From contig PMCR01000462.1 in NCBI GenBank assembly GCA_003155465.1, positions 272 to 25,944 on the forward strand: DNA of 25,673 bases. The letters run 5' to 3'. The position numbers and the translations under genes are program-made. Under the pieces are notes generated by a model that was given only the letters and a program-made list of their open reading frames with translations, had not been told where the DNA came from and did not search any database. Source of the DNA: Myxococcales bacterium. Its GTDB lineage: Bacteria > Myxococcota > Polyangia > Fen-1088. Shown here in pieces: positions 6,050-16,533 of this stretch; positions within the stretch are counted from its first letter, which is position 1, and every line of letters starts with the position of its first letter.

Positions 6050-9037
6050 ATGAAAAGCAAAGGTGCTCTCTCGACCGTCTTCCTCCTGGCAACACTTGCC
6101 AGTTTCGCTTGCTCGACCACTTCGAGCCCACCCATGGAGGTGGGTGGTAGTAAGCAGTCTTCGAGCAACTCTGGCAACGCAGGTGCGGCGGGCGGTCAAC
6201 AGACCACGGGCGGCCCAGGAGGGAATGGCGCTGGCGGGCAAGTCGAGCCGCCCATCGGCGGTGACGCCACCGGCGGGGACACCGAGATCCCCATCGGCGG
6301 GGACGACATGGGCGGCCAACTCCCGCCCGGCGGCGGCATTGCAACCGGGGGCGTGGCCGGCAAAGCCACCACTGGGGTGCCCCCCACCGGGGGCGTGGCT
6401 GGTAAAGCCACCACTGGGGTGCCCCCCACCGGGGGCGTGGCTGGTAAGGCCACCACTGGGGTGCCCCCCACCGGGGGCGTGGTTTCCGGGGGCCAAACCA
6501 CTGGACCGATTGTCACAGGTGGCACCATAAACCCGAGCACCGGCGTTGCCTACGTTTCCCCGGGCGAAGCCGACTTCAGCATGGATCCCGGCTGGCTGTT
6601 CATCAAGCAAGACGTAACCGGCGCCGACGCCAAGGCGTTCGACGACAGCAAATGGGCCCCGGTCAGCACGCCCCATACCTACAACGACATCGATTCCTTC
6701 AGGGTGTACACCAACCACAGCAGCGGCGACACGGGGACATATCAGGGCAAGGCGTTCTACCGGAAGCATTTCAAGATTCCGGCTGACTACAAAGACAACA
6801 AAGTGATCATCGAATTCCAGCGAATCAAGACCGGCGCCAAGTTTTGGGTCAACGGAACATCGGTCGGCGTCTTCTACGACGGCATCTCACCCTGCGGCAT
6901 CGACGTGACCAAGAACGTCACTATTGATGGGACCACCGACAACGTTCTCGCTGTTGCCGTAGACAACGGCGGTAGCTCCGCCGACGAGACAGGCACGGGG
7001 TTCCAGTGGAACAACCGGGCCACCAACCCGAACTATGGTGGAATAGTTGGCCACGTTTGGCTGCATTTGCCAGGAAAGGTCTACCAAACCTATCCCCTCT
7101 ACTACAATCTGAAGACCTCGGGCATCTACGTCTGGCCCGACCAGACGAGCTTCGCCAATATGAACGCCCAGGGCGACAAGGGCGATCTGACCCTGAATGT
7201 GGAGGCCGAGGTGAGCAACGAATCCGGGAGCGCGCAAAGCGCCACCCTGGGTGTCAAGGTCATCGATCCGGCCGGCGGCGCTACCCTCGCCACATTCTCA
7301 GGCACCGCGGCCTCACTGCCCACCACGGGCGTCACCGTGCTCACGGCCAAAGGGCCCCTGACCGGCGCGAAGTTGTGGAGCGACATCTCCCCCAATCTCT
7401 ACAGTGTGGTCACCACGCTCACAGTGGGCGGGAAGGAGGTCAATGGACGCAGCATTCTCACGGGGTTCCGCAAGGTCGAAATGAAGGGCGGTGCAGGCAC
7501 GGGCGGTGTGTATATCAACGGCCGCTTTGTCTACCTTCTCGGCTACGCGCAACGCGCCAGCAACGAGTGGGCCGGACTTGGCTCGCCCGTGCCGGACTGG
7601 ATGCGCGACTACCATGCCAAGACGATAAGGGACAGCAACAGCAACTACATTCGCTGGATGCACATCTCGCCGCATCGGCAAGACGTGCTCTCCCATGACA
7701 AGTACGGCGTGGTCAACATTGCGCCGGCCGGCGACAAGGAGTCGGACCCGACGGGCCAGCAATGGACTCAAAGGGTCAATGTCATGCGCTCCACCATGAT
7801 CTACTTGAGGAACAATCCCAGCGTGTTCTTCTACGAGGCGGGCAATACTGGGGTTACCGCTGCCCAAATGAAGGAGCTGCACGACCTGATGCTGCTGTGG
7901 GATCCGCACGGCGGCCGCGGCTTGGGTGATCGCGATATGGCCGACGCCGGTGGCAAGGCCTATGCCGAATGGTTCGGCACCATGATCGCCTACGAGCCCG
8001 GGAATACGGCTTTCGCCGGCGGCGGGTACTTCCGCGGGTACTCGAACGACTACCGGGACAAGGGGCCCATCCTGGAAGAAGAAGATTTCCGTGATGAGGC
8101 TTTTCGTGGGATCTGGGACGACCAATCGCCCCCGAGCTTCGGTTTCAAACCAGGGCCCACCGACACCTATCACTGGAACTCGGAGACCTTCACCACGGCG
8201 CAAGTCGCCCGGCTTGATGGCTGGCTGAACCTCTATACGATCAAGAACACGGATGCCACCAAGTCTCGCTACTCATCCTACGGCTCGATCTACTTCTCGG
8301 ACTCCGATGCGGACGGACGCACGCAAAGCAGCGCTGTGTGCCGCGTGAGCGGAAAGGTCGATGCCGTGCGTCTGCCGAAGGAAATCTATTACTCCTTCCA
8401 AGTGGCCGGGAGCACCCAACCTGCCATTCACATCATCGGGCACTGGACTTATCCGGCGGCCACCAGCAAGACCATGATCGTGCTCGCCAACCACGTCTCG
8501 TCTGTGGAACTTTTCGTCAACGGCACATCGAAAGGGAAGTCGACGGCCCCAGCCAATCACTATGCCTACAGTTTCCCGAGCATTGCGTGGGCTTCAGGAA
8601 GCATCAAGGCCGTGGGCTATGACTCTGGTGGTCAACAAGTCTGCCAGCATGAAATCAAGACGGCTGGGGCAGCGGCCGCCATCAAGCTTACGCCGACGAC
8701 TGGCCCCGATGGTCTGAAAGCCGATGGGCAGGACGTGGTCATGTACGACTTCGAGATCGTGGATGCCAACGGACAGCGGTGTCCCACCGACGAAACCAGG
8801 GTTGATTTCGCCATGACCGGGCCAGGGATCTGGCGTGGCGGGTTGAATGCGCGTGTGCTCGGTTCGACGAACAACACGTATCTGAAGGCCGAGTGCGGAA
8901 TCAATCGCGTCTTCATCAAGTCCACCCAAACCGCCGGAGATATCAAGCTGACCGCCACCGCCACCGGCCTGACCACAGGCGAGGTCACGGTGACGTCCAA
9001 GGCGGTCCCCGTCAAGGACGGCCTGATCCAGCTCTAG
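6050..9037 (+). CDS. Glycoside hydrolase family 2 lipoprotein with Gly/Thr-rich linker
   Basis: This 995-residue protein has a lipoprotein signal peptide (lipidated Cys likely C21 in LASFAC). A low-complexity Gly/Thr/Pro linker spans about 22-165 and includes three 14-residue repeats at 99-140. GH2 domains follow: sugar-binding (about 170-330), Ig-like (about 350-470), TIM barrel from about 480 (NGRFVYLLGYAQRASNEWAG), and Ig/Big-like C-terminal domains (about 800-995). The barrel resembles the GH2 branch with the GYAQR-T-NEW signature. The nucleophile is probably E678 in GPILEEEDFRDE. At the acid/base position the sequence reads NNPSVFFYEAGNTG, with Thr600 where GH2 enzymes usually have Glu; E596 lies four residues earlier. 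The enzyme is probably displayed on the cell surface. It follows the sigma operon by 77 bases and ends at a strong terminator. Confidence 0.9.
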   Translation: MKSKGALSTVFLLATLASFACSTTSSPPMEVGGSKQSSSNSGNAGAAGGQQTTGGPGGNGAGGQVEPPIGGDATGGDTEIPIGGDDMGGQLPPGGGIATGGVAGKATTGVPPTGGVAGKATTGVPPTGGVAGKATTGVPPTGGVVSGGQTTGPIVTGGTINPSTGVAYVSPGEADFSMDPGWLFIKQDVTGADAKAFDDSKWAPVSTPHTYNDIDSFRVYTNHSSGDTGTYQGKAFYRKHFKIPADYKDNKVIIEFQRIKTGAKFWVNGTSVGVFYDGISPCGIDVTKNVTIDGTTDNVLAVAVDNGGSSADETGTGFQWNNRATNPNYGGIVGHVWLHLPGKVYQTYPLYYNLKTSGIYVWPDQTSFANMNAQGDKGDLTLNVEAEVSNESGSAQSATLGVKVIDPAGGATLATFSGTAASLPTTGVTVLTAKGPLTGAKLWSDISPNLYSVVTTLTVGGKEVNGRSILTGFRKVEMKGGAGTGGVYINGRFVYLLGYAQRASNEWAGLGSPVPDWMRDYHAKTIRDSNSNYIRWMHISPHRQDVLSHDKYGVVNIAPAGDKESDPTGQQWTQRVNVMRSTMIYLRNNPSVFFYEAGNTGVTAAQMKELHDLMLLWDPHGGRGLGDRDMADAGGKAYAEWFGTMIAYEPGNTAFAGGGYFRGYSNDYRDKGPILEEEDFRDEAFRGIWDDQSPPSFGFKPGPTDTYHWNSETFTTAQVARLDGWLNLYTIKNTDATKSRYSSYGSIYFSDSDADGRTQSSAVCRVSGKVDAVRLPKEIYYSFQVAGSTQPAIHIIGHWTYPAATSKTMIVLANHVSSVELFVNGTSKGKSTAPANHYAYSFPSIAWASGSIKAVGYDSGGQQVCQHEIKTAGAAAAIKLTPTTGPDGLKADGQDVVMYDFEIVDANGQRCPTDETRVDFAMTGPGIWRGGLNARVLGSTNNTYLKAECGINRVFIKSTQTAGDIKLTATATGLTTGEVTVTSKAVPVKDGLIQL
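6344..6469 (+). repeat. Three 42-bp direct tandem repeats (14 residues each) in the GH2 lipoprotein linker
   Basis: Copies begin at 6344, 6386 and 6428, and a partial fourth begins at 6470. The first and second copies differ at two bases and the second and third at one, all synonymous. Each encodes TGGVAGKATTGVPP. The unit is a multiple of three, so copy-number change would alter only linker length. Confidence 0.95.
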
Positions 9038-9053
9038 CCTGATCGGTCCCGGA

Positions 9054-9100
9054 AAAGCCGAGGAGCGGGTGGCCTCCCGCTCTTCGGCTTTCTTGTTTTT
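9054..9100 (+). terminator. Intrinsic terminator after the GH2 lipoprotein gene
   Basis: A 16-bp stem (9054-9069 with 9076-9091) contains a single G-T wobble and a six-base loop. It is followed by a T-rich run (TTTCTTGTTTTT) to 9100. It starts 17 bases after the GH2 stop. It could also act on the convergent transaldolase operon from the other side, although the T-run favours the plus strand. Confidence 0.88.
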
Positions 9101-9165
9101 CGACGTCAGACTCTGATGGTCTCGATATCGACTCAAACGTGGCGGCCGCAGAGGCGCGCTGCCCG

Positions 9166-9888
9166 CTACAGGACGTAGCCGGCCTTCACCGCATCATCGC
9201 GAAACATCTGCACGGTCTCCAGCGAGTACTGTCCCAGATCCTTGCCCACCAGGGGCAGCTTCTTGAGGATGTCGGCGGTGACTGTGATGATGTGACAGCC
9301 AATGGCGTCCGCCTGGAAGATGTTGAGCAACTCGCGCGGGCTGGCCCACAGTAGTTCGACGTGAGCCAGGGCCCGTAGCCTTTGTACCGCCGCGGCCATC
9401 AGAGGGACCGGATCCCGTCCCGTGTCCGCAATGCGCCCGCCGAAGACCGACACGATGGAGAAGGTACTGCCTTCGGCCAGGGCTTCCCCCGCGGCACTCA
9501 CCTGATCGAGCGTGGTCAGACCCGTGACGTTCACCTTGATTCCATCGTGCGCCAATCGTCGGATGAGGGGCACCGAAGAGACCCTCTGGGTGTTGGTGAT
9601 GGGAATCTTCACGTTCGCGTTCTCGCCCCACGACGCGATTTTGCGCGCCTGACGCTCCATCTCGTCCATGTCGTCGGAGAGAACCTCGAACGAGATGGGC
9701 CGATCGCGGATCACTTCGAGAACTTCCCGAGCGAAGCGCTCGTAGTCGCTCACTCCGTCCTTGCGCATCAGGGTGGGATTCGTGGTGAATCCCTTGATGC
9801 GTGGATTGCGGTAGAGATCCACCATCGCCTTCCGATCGGCCCCGTCGCCGAAGATCTTGATTCGCAGAGAATCCAAACTCGGTTGCAT
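9166..9888 (-). CDS. Small transaldolase (transaldolase/fructose-6-phosphate aldolase family)
   Basis: The protein has 240 residues from the ATG at 9888, the length of the short single-barrel transaldolases. Family motifs are the start IFGDGAD (the variant of the usual DTA), GFTTNPTL at 33-40, the Schiff-base lysine K94 in NVKIPITN, VNVTGLTT, and SVFGGRIADTG. These enzymes move dihydroxyacetone units between sugar phosphates; a true transaldolase makes sedoheptulose 7-phosphate from fructose 6-phosphate and erythrose 4-phosphate. It is the last gene of a four-gene operon, five bases after the HAD gene stop. A longer in-frame start at 9942 would overlap that gene by about 50 bases and adds no conserved sequence. 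The context suggests it feeds sedoheptulose 7-phosphate to the SIS isomerase of the same operon, which is inference. Confidence 0.88.
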   Translation of the reverse strand: MQPSLDSLRIKIFGDGADRKAMVDLYRNPRIKGFTTNPTLMRKDGVSDYERFAREVLEVIRDRPISFEVLSDDMDEMERQARKIASWGENANVKIPITNTQRVSSVPLIRRLAHDGIKVNVTGLTTLDQVSAAGEALAEGSTFSIVSVFGGRIADTGRDPVPLMAAAVQRLRALAHVELLWASPRELLNIFQADAIGCHIITVTADILKKLPLVGKDLGQYSLETVQMFRDDAVKAGYVL

Positions 9889-9893
9889 GTCCG

Positions 9894-10430
9894 TCACCCT
9901 TGCGCGCCTATCCACTCCACGGCTTCGGCCAGGCTGCGACACCTGTGGTCCGGCGCCGTGGGCGGAGGCTGTTCATTATAACCGCAGTCGATCCAGACGG
10001 TACGACACCCCGCCCGCGCGCCGGCTTCCACATCGCGCCACCTGTCTCCGACCATGAAACTCCTCGCCAGATCCACCCCGTGCCGCCCCGCCCCTTCCAG
10101 CAACAAGCCGGGCTTCGGCTTCCGGCACGCGCATCCGTCGGCGTCGTCGTGCCAGCACACCAGCACGTCATCGATTTCCAAGTCGGCCCGCAGACGGTCG
10201 TGCATGGCTTCGACCACTTGCCGCGCAAGGGTTCCGCGGGCAACGTCTGGCTGGTTGGTCACGACTATGCGAACCAGCCCCAGGGCTCCAGCCGTTTGCA
10301 GCGCCTTTGCGACCCCGGGCAAAACGTCCAGCTCCTCCAGGGATCGTGCAGGGAACGGCTTGCCGCCGCGAACCAAGGCCCGGCACACCACGCCGTCCCG
10401 GTCGAGAAACATGGCCGCACGCCCCGTCAT
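9894..10430 (-). CDS. HAD-IIIA phosphatase, GmhB-like (D,D-heptose 1,7-bisphosphate phosphatase type)
   Basis: The protein has 178 residues. It shows the HAD motifs FLDRDGVV (nucleophile and acid aspartates), VTNQ, RKPKPG and VGDRWRDVEAG. It also has the Cys/His zinc-loop pattern C-W-H-x5-C-A-C typical of GmhB and histidinol-phosphate phosphatases. In this setting it most likely removes the 7-phosphate of a heptose bisphosphate. The ATG at 10430 overlaps the SIS-gene stop (ATGA) and has GGGAGGG six bases upstream (10437-10443 on the plus strand), which fixes the start; a GTG at 10445 would add five residues. Histidinol phosphatase is the alternative, but no histidine genes are near. Confidence 0.87.
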   Translation of the reverse strand: MTGRAAMFLDRDGVVCRALVRGGKPFPARSLEELDVLPGVAKALQTAGALGLVRIVVTNQPDVARGTLARQVVEAMHDRLRADLEIDDVLVCWHDDADGCACRKPKPGLLLEGAGRHGVDLARSFMVGDRWRDVEAGARAGCRTVWIDCGYNEQPPPTAPDHRCRSLAEAVEWIGAQG

Positions 10431-11023
10431 CGCAGGCCCTCCCACTTGGTGCTGGCGGTTTTCAGCTTAGGATGCGAAACCAACAAGTGCCAGACCACCG
10501 CTTGAAACGCCTCGGTGTGTGGCGTGATGTGGGCCGCATTCACCGTCGGCACCACCACGCACGCGTCAGCCGCCTTGGCCGTGTAGCCGCCGTCGCGGCC
10601 GACGATGCCGCCCACGGTCGCGCCGATCTGCTTGGCGTACTTCAAGGCCGTCACCAGATTCGGGCTCACGTTCTTCTCGAGATCCCCTCCGCCGACCGAA
10701 AGTACGAGGATCATGTCGGCCGCTCCCAGCCGGCTGGTATGCAGCCATGCTTGAAAAACACTCTCCCAGCCCTCGTCGTTGGTTCGGGCCGTCAACTCGC
10801 TCACATTGTCGGTGGGCGCGTAGGCTTCCATCCCGACCAGCTTGCGGAAGTCGTTGACCGCGTGCGAGGCATTGGCCGCGCTCCCACCCACGCCCAGTAT
10901 GAACAGCCTTCCGCCCCGCGCCCGGGTCGCGGCAAGCGCGTCCACCAATCCTTCGATCGCCTCCCGATCGAGGCCGCGAATTACGGCGGAAGCTTCGTCA
11001 AGAAACTGGTCAGTGAATGTCAT
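10427..11023 (-). CDS. SIS-domain phosphoheptose isomerase-like protein (GmhA-like)
   Basis: The protein has 198 residues, the usual GmhA length. The SIS phosphosugar loop appears as FILGVGGSAANASHAVNDFRK (about 42-62), followed by SVGGGDLEKNVSPN in place of the GmhA S-x-S-G-N-S loop. The C-terminal helix HITPHTEAFQAVVWHLL carries the conserved His and Glu of sedoheptulose-7-phosphate isomerases. It probably converts sedoheptulose 7-phosphate to a heptose 7-phosphate in the cytoplasm. Both ends overlap neighbours by four bases (ATGA at 11023-11020 and at 10430-10427), so translation is likely coupled. The altered second loop leaves room for a different ketose phosphate as substrate. Confidence 0.85.
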   Translation of the reverse strand: MTFTDQFLDEASAVIRGLDREAIEGLVDALAATRARGGRLFILGVGGSAANASHAVNDFRKLVGMEAYAPTDNVSELTARTNDEGWESVFQAWLHTSRLGAADMILVLSVGGGDLEKNVSPNLVTALKYAKQIGATVGGIVGRDGGYTAKAADACVVVPTVNAAHITPHTEAFQAVVWHLLVSHPKLKTASTKWEGLR

Positions 11024-11733
11024 GGCCTTGCGCCGCGTCTGGTTTCCATCAACGCGCGGAATTCCTCCAGCCCGGCGACGGAACCGATTTCGTAGAATCG
11101 CTCAGTTACCTCATAGCCTGCCAGTTGCCCTTTGGCCAGTAGGGTCTGGTAGAGGTCGGCCAAGTCGAAACGAATACCATCCGGCACGTCTGCGAAGGCC
11201 TCGCGCCGGAACACGCCCAGACCGTAGTCGATGTGACGCATGGCTGGGGAGCGTGCGGACTTGTCATACCGCCGGATCGTTCCGGCGTCGTACTGCACGT
11301 TGCTCGTGTCGTACTTGCCTTCGTTTCGATAGACCGTCATCAGGGCCAGCTTTCCCGACGCGCGGAAGCGGCTGAGCGCAGCCTGATAGTCGCAAGGCAG
11401 GTACGAGTCACCGTACAATACGAAGAACTCATCGCCCAGCAAGCCAAGTGCCCGACGCACGGCCCCGCCGGTGCCCAGAAGCTGTTCACCGTCAAGGGCG
11501 TAGCGCACGCGCAAGCCAAAGTCTGACCCAGGCCCGACCACCTGCTCGATCTGCTCCGCTCGGTACCCCACGCACAGCACGACGTCAGCAATTCCGTGAG
11601 ATCGCAGCAATTTGAGCTGGTGGGCCACGAAGGGCTCACCGCACACGTCGACCATGGACTTGGGAATCGTCTCGGTGATGGGACGAAGCCGGGTGGCTAG
11701 CCCTCCGGCCAGAATTGCAACCGGTGCGATCAT
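11020..11733 (-). CDS. Sugar-1-phosphate nucleotidyltransferase (HddC/RmlA-like)
   Basis: The protein has 237 residues. The nucleotidyltransferase signature is ILAGGLATRLRPITETIPKSM (residues 7-27, catalytic Lys25), followed by LLGTGGAV and LYGDSYL with the metal-binding Asp109. The size and partners (SIS, HAD-IIIA) fit a D-glycero-D-manno-heptose-1-phosphate guanylyltransferase of the HddC type; the base specificity (GTP, CTP, UTP or TTP) cannot be read from motifs. It is the first gene of the operon and its stop overlaps the SIS start. The start is the ATG at 11733 directly before the first beta strand; a longer frame reaching 12225 runs antisense to the FHA gene and is not believable. Confidence 0.87.
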   Translation of the reverse strand: MIAPVAILAGGLATRLRPITETIPKSMVDVCGEPFVAHQLKLLRSHGIADVVLCVGYRAEQIEQVVGPGSDFGLRVRYALDGEQLLGTGGAVRRALGLLGDEFFVLYGDSYLPCDYQAALSRFRASGKLALMTVYRNEGKYDTSNVQYDAGTIRRYDKSARSPAMRHIDYGLGVFRREAFADVPDGIRFDLADLYQTLLAKGQLAGYEVTERFYEIGSVAGLEEFRALMETRRGARP

Positions 11734-11910
11734 TGCAGCAGGCTTGAAGCGGAGCGAGTCAGACGACAAGGATAGCACGGCACGAGCCACGCCCGCTTGT
11801 GATGGACGGCCGCGATGATCCACCAGAATCGCAAGCTTGACCAGCCGGGTGGCAGAGCGGTACATGAAGGCGAGGGACGAGATTCGTGGCTGCCACCCGC
11901 GGCCACAGCA

Positions 11911-12420
11911 ATGGGCCTCGGCATGCTGACATACGCCATCGACTACAAGGAAGAGCTTCAGCGTCTCGGCCCTGCAGGCTTTCAGCGCGCCTATTTCCAG
12001 CCAGTCTTGGTGACGCTGGGCATGGCGGGCGAGATCAATCCAACGGCTTCCGGCGATGGCACGAGCGTGGTCAACCTTGACGGTGGGACGTTTGCCTGCA
12101 CGCGGCTGACCGGCCGGGTTTTCCCGGTGGTCAAGCCGCAGAACTCGATACGCGGACCGATCAGCGTGGGACGCACCTCGGAGAACGATATCGCAATTCC
12201 GGAGTATTCTGTCTCGAAGAGACACTGCAGCATTGCCAGAGTCGAGGGCGAGTATCGGCTGACCGACATGGGCTCGACCAACGGGACGATTGTGGACGGC
12301 ATGCCGCTCCTGCCGCAGAAGCCGCGGCGCCTCAAGGGCGGCGAGACCATCTCCCTGGGCCGGTTGATGTTAGTGTTCTACTTCGCCGAGGGCTTCGTCC
12401 GGCATCTGCAGGCGCTGTGA
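11911..12420 (+). CDS. FHA-domain protein
   Basis: The C-terminal half is a forkhead-associated domain. Starting at 11911, it has the phosphothreonine-binding features GR (87-88), S-x-x-H within SVSKRHCSI (about 100-108) and STNGT (122-126), and ends in the last beta strand. About 70 residues precede it with no family I recognise (IDYKEELQRLGPAGFQRAYF, MAGEINPTASGDGT). The open frame extends up to an ATG at 11815, but those first 32 codons lack the GC bias of the third position seen afterwards, so I prefer 11911 (11923 is also possible); no ribosome site settles it. FHA proteins read phosphothreonines made by Hanks-type kinases such as the one at 18933-21491. It is divergent from the heptose-like operon and stops two bases before the convergent M16 gene. 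Confidence 0.85.
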   Translation: MGLGMLTYAIDYKEELQRLGPAGFQRAYFQPVLVTLGMAGEINPTASGDGTSVVNLDGGTFACTRLTGRVFPVVKPQNSIRGPISVGRTSENDIAIPEYSVSKRHCSIARVEGEYRLTDMGSTNGTIVDGMPLLPQKPRRLKGGETISLGRLMLVFYFAEGFVRHLQAL

Positions 12421-12422
12421 CT

Positions 12423-15221
<2,799 letters not shown>

Positions 15222-15338
15222 GGATCCTCCCGAGCCTGGATTCTTTCCTGTCCAAGGCCGCGAGGCAAGTTGAGGTATGGCTATGAACGAACTGAAATTC
15301 GAGGCCAGCCTGAGCTCCGGGGCTTCCCTTCTGGCATA

Positions 15339-15367
15339 TGGTCACAACGTGGCAAGACGTGTACAAT
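15339..15367 (+). promoter_or_regulatory. Possible promoter of the small exported peptide
   Basis: TGGTCA (15339-15344, four of six matches) and TACAAT (15362-15367) are spaced by 17 bases and lie upstream of the ATG at 15394. The spacing is ideal but the -35 is weak. Confidence 0.35.
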
Positions 15368-15393
15368 GCCCAGCCCAGGCTGGAGAGGCAGAG

Positions 15394-15549
15394 ATGAAAG
15401 CACTTGTCCCCGTCACGCTACTACTCGCCACCGCATTCCTGGTTTCGCATGATGTTCTAGGGGGCGAAGGTTTCGCGTCGCAGGCCCGGGCAGGTGCTGG
15501 CCGCCCGCTGTTTCCCTGGCAACTGGGATTCAGGTCGGCGAATCAGTGA
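15394..15549 (+). CDS. Possible 51-residue exported peptide, unknown function
   Basis: A short frame starts at an ATG with GGAGAGG five bases upstream (15382-15388) and a -10-like TACAAT before that. The first about 22 residues look like a signal peptide (MKALVPVTLLLATAFLVSH), leaving about 29 residues rich in Gly, Ala and aromatic residues. It ends seven bases inside the 3' end of the convergent epimerase gene. The frame is open back to 15277, but that part is not signal-like. It may be a real small secreted peptide, the broken head of a larger gene, or chance. No family is recognised. Confidence 0.3.
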   Translation: MKALVPVTLLLATAFLVSHDVLGGEGFASQARAGAGRPLFPWQLGFRSANQ

Positions 15550-16439
15550 GCCAGCGCCCATTGAAGGGCTGAGACGAGATCCGAATGGGTGAACTGAAAA
15601 CCCGAAACGAGGAGTTTGTTTGGCAGGACTCTTTGGCCCGCAAGCAGCAATTCGTCGCCCATTTCGCCAAAGAGCATCTTCACAGCGAAAGCCGGCAGCG
15701 GAAACAGCGTGGGACGGCCCAATAGCTTTCCCAGAGTGCGCGCGAATTCGAGGTTGGGGACCGGCTGGGGCGCGGTGAGGTTCACCGGCCCGGAAAGCTC
15801 CGCCGTGGCGATCGCGTGCTGGATGGCAGCGGTGGCGTCGGCCAGCGAGATCCAGCTCAACCATTGTCGGCCCGTGCCCACCACGCCACCCGCACCCATC
15901 TTGAAGTGTGGGAGCACCCGCGCCAGCATTCCTCCCGCGCGGGAAAGCACCAGGCCGGTGCGCAGCTTCACCGTGCGGATGCCGGCGTCGCGCGCGGGCG
16001 CGGCAGCCTCCTCCCACTCCTGGCAAAGATCCGCCAGGAAACCCCTGCCCGGGGTCGAGGTTTCGTCCAGCGATTCGTCCCCACGTGGCCCATAGAACCC
16101 GATTGCGGAAGCAGAGATGAACACATTGGGCTTCTGGGGCAGGCGCGCCACCACCTCGGCGAGCAATTTCGTTCCCCGCACCCGACTGTCGCGGATGGCC
16201 TTCTTGGTGTCTTCGGTCCAACGAGAGGCGATGGGTTTGCCTGCCAGGTGCACCACGGCGTCTACGCCATCCAGGCGCGAGGAATCCAGGACCCCAGCAT
16301 CGGGATCCCATGCGATTTCGCCCTCTGATTGTTCCTGATTGCGCCGCACCAGGGTCTGCACGCTGTCGCCGGCGGAACGTAGCCGTTCGGCCAAAGCCCG
16401 GCCGATCAGGCCCGAAGCCCCAGAAATCAGGATGCGCAC
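15543..16439 (-). CDS. TIGR01777-type NAD(P)-dependent epimerase (SDR superfamily, YfcH-like)
   Basis: The protein has 298 residues from a GTG at 16439 and matches the usual family length. The dinucleotide-binding start is RILISGASGLIG (G7, G10, G13). Family motifs follow: VVHLAGKPIASRWTEDTKK, ISASAIGFYGPRGDE and the C-terminal DUF1731-like GRPTLFPLPAFAVKMLFGEM with FTHSDLVSALQWAL. The physiological substrate of this family is poorly known. GAGG five bases before the GTG supports the start; a longer frame to 16952 runs under the divergent glycosyltransferase gene. Divergent from the GT87-like gene across 94 bases. Confidence 0.92.
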   Translation of the reverse strand: MRILISGASGLIGRALAERLRSAGDSVQTLVRRNQEQSEGEIAWDPDAGVLDSSRLDGVDAVVHLAGKPIASRWTEDTKKAIRDSRVRGTKLLAEVVARLPQKPNVFISASAIGFYGPRGDESLDETSTPGRGFLADLCQEWEEAAAPARDAGIRTVKLRTGLVLSRAGGMLARVLPHFKMGAGGVVGTGRQWLSWISLADATAAIQHAIATAELSGPVNLTAPQPVPNLEFARTLGKLLGRPTLFPLPAFAVKMLFGEMGDELLLAGQRVLPNKLLVSGFQFTHSDLVSALQWALAH

Positions 16440-16533
16440 GAAGACCTCATCAGGGAATACGCTACAAGGACGCCAGGCCCGGCGCCAGCGGAAGGGAGTG
16501 ACAGCGAGGCAGGTGTCGGCGTAGCTTCGCCAG

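Noticed and set aside
7313..8203. 296-codon minus-strand open frame inside the GH2 lipoprotein
   Set aside because: The opposite strand encodes the GH2 barrel without interruption; the antisense product has no recognisable domain.
11734..12225. N-terminal extension of the nucleotidyltransferase by 164 codons
   Set aside because: The extension is antisense to the FHA gene and the enzyme fold begins directly at the ATG at 11733.
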